From Lachnospiraceae bacterium UBA3785 (lineage in GTDB: Bacteria; Bacillota; Clostridia; Lachnospirales; Lachnospiraceae), in assembly GCA_002369495.1 (NCBI GenBank), contig DFFD01000228.1:1-6562 (forward strand): a stretch of 6,562 nt of DNA, read 5' to 3'. This document shows positions 6,325 through 6,562 of the stretch, piece after piece. The stretch's first letter is position 1, and each line of letters opens with the position of its first letter. Position numbers and translations under genes: made by a program. The notes below the pieces were generated by a model. That model worked only from the letters and a program-made list of their open reading frames with translations. It did not search any database and was not told where the DNA came from.

Positions 6325-6348
6325 ATGTTTTGGAAAAATACGGTGTAA
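6325..6348 (+). other. Possible seven-codon upstream reading frame overlapping the alaS start
   Basis: ATG 6325 opens a frame encoding M-F-W-K-N-T-V and stopping at TAA 6346-6348, out of frame with alaS and spanning its TTG. Its 3-base spacing to GGAGG is short, so it is probably not translated well and is likely chance. It is recorded because it competes for the same ribosome binding site. Confidence 0.2.
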
Positions 6349-6562
6349 ACGAACTTCGAAAGATGTTCCTTGACTTCATGGAGTCGAAGGGACATCTCGT
6401 CATGAAATCATTTTCCCTGGTTCCCCACAACGACAACTCGCTCCTGCTCATCAACGCGGGCATGGCGCCGCTCAAGCCTTACTTCACGGGCGCTGAGATC
6501 CCGCCGAGACGCAGGGTCTCGACCTGCCAGAAGTGCATCCGCACGGGCGACCTCGACAATGT
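6330..6562 (+). CDS. alaS: Alanyl-tRNA synthetase, N-terminal part (3' end outside window)
   Basis: AlaRS charges tRNA-Ala with alanine using ATP. The frame starts at TTG 6330 and stays open to the window edge, giving 77 residues of an enzyme usually near 875. The visible part is the class II catalytic start: [16 protein letters not shown] (residues 7-22), the [21 protein letters not shown] segment to residue 47, [15 protein letters not shown], and [14 protein letters not shown] (64-77), the signature reaching the ATP-binding motif 2 region. The TCQKCIRT form is frequent in clostridial enzymes. No ATG in this frame lies near the N-terminus before residue 12, and the TTG has a GGAGG site 8 bases upstream. 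It probably uses its own promoter (6270-6298), although no terminator blocks read-through from rnhA. Confidence 0.95.
   Translation, partial: MEKYGVNELRKMFLDFMESKGHLVMKSFSLVPHNDNSLLLINAGMAPLKPYFTGAEIPPRRRVSTCQKCIRTGDLDN

Noticed and set aside
1..6562. CRISPR array, insertion sequence, tRNA/rRNA gene or phage module
   Set aside because: I saw no spaced direct repeats, terminal inverted repeats, transposase, tRNA cloverleaf or phage-like genes; nearly all the window is coding with housekeeping genes at both ends.

Overview
The window is a GC-rich stretch (roughly 60% G+C by eye) with every convincing gene on the + strand. Ribosome binding sites are strong (GGAGG type), GTG and TTG starts occur, and the gene set is fhs, fchA, a secreted wall hydrolase, a MutS-like membrane ATPase, rnhA and alaS. 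This points to a Bacillota member of class Clostridia, plausibly a GC-rich Lachnospiraceae-like gut or rumen bacterium. That assignment is inference from gene style, since no marker gene here fixes the species.

Layout. (1) 1-1421: the 3' part of formate-tetrahydrofolate ligase (fhs), then methenyl-THF cyclohydrolase (fchA). These are consecutive steps of the folate one-carbon route from formate to methenyl- and methylene-THF. (2) 1434-4025: a large secreted protein whose Shine-Dalgarno overlaps the fchA stop codon. It has a signal peptide, an acidic linker without any Lys or Arg, nine QxW-type repeats forming three ricin-like beta-trefoils, and a C-terminal SleB/CwlJ-like hydrolase domain. 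(3) 4051-4084: a rho-independent terminator that runs straight into the Shine-Dalgarno of the next gene. (4) 4097-5818: a membrane-anchored MutS-family ATPase without a recognisable mismatch-recognition domain, overlapping by 14 bases with rnhA (5805-6266), a complete RNase HI. (5) 6267-6329: a short AT-rich gap with a plausible sigma-A promoter. (6) 6330 to the window end: the start of alaS (alanyl-tRNA synthetase), beginning at a TTG codon.

How the genes relate. fhs and fchA form a clear metabolic pair. The wall hydrolase appears to sit on the same transcript without an obvious metabolic link. The MutS-like ATPase and rnhA form a translationally coupled pair, while alaS probably has its own promoter. 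The least explained parts are the multidomain lectin-hydrolase with its unusual linker, and the membrane MutS-like protein coupled to RNase HI. Neither is proof of a new system, but both merit a closer look.
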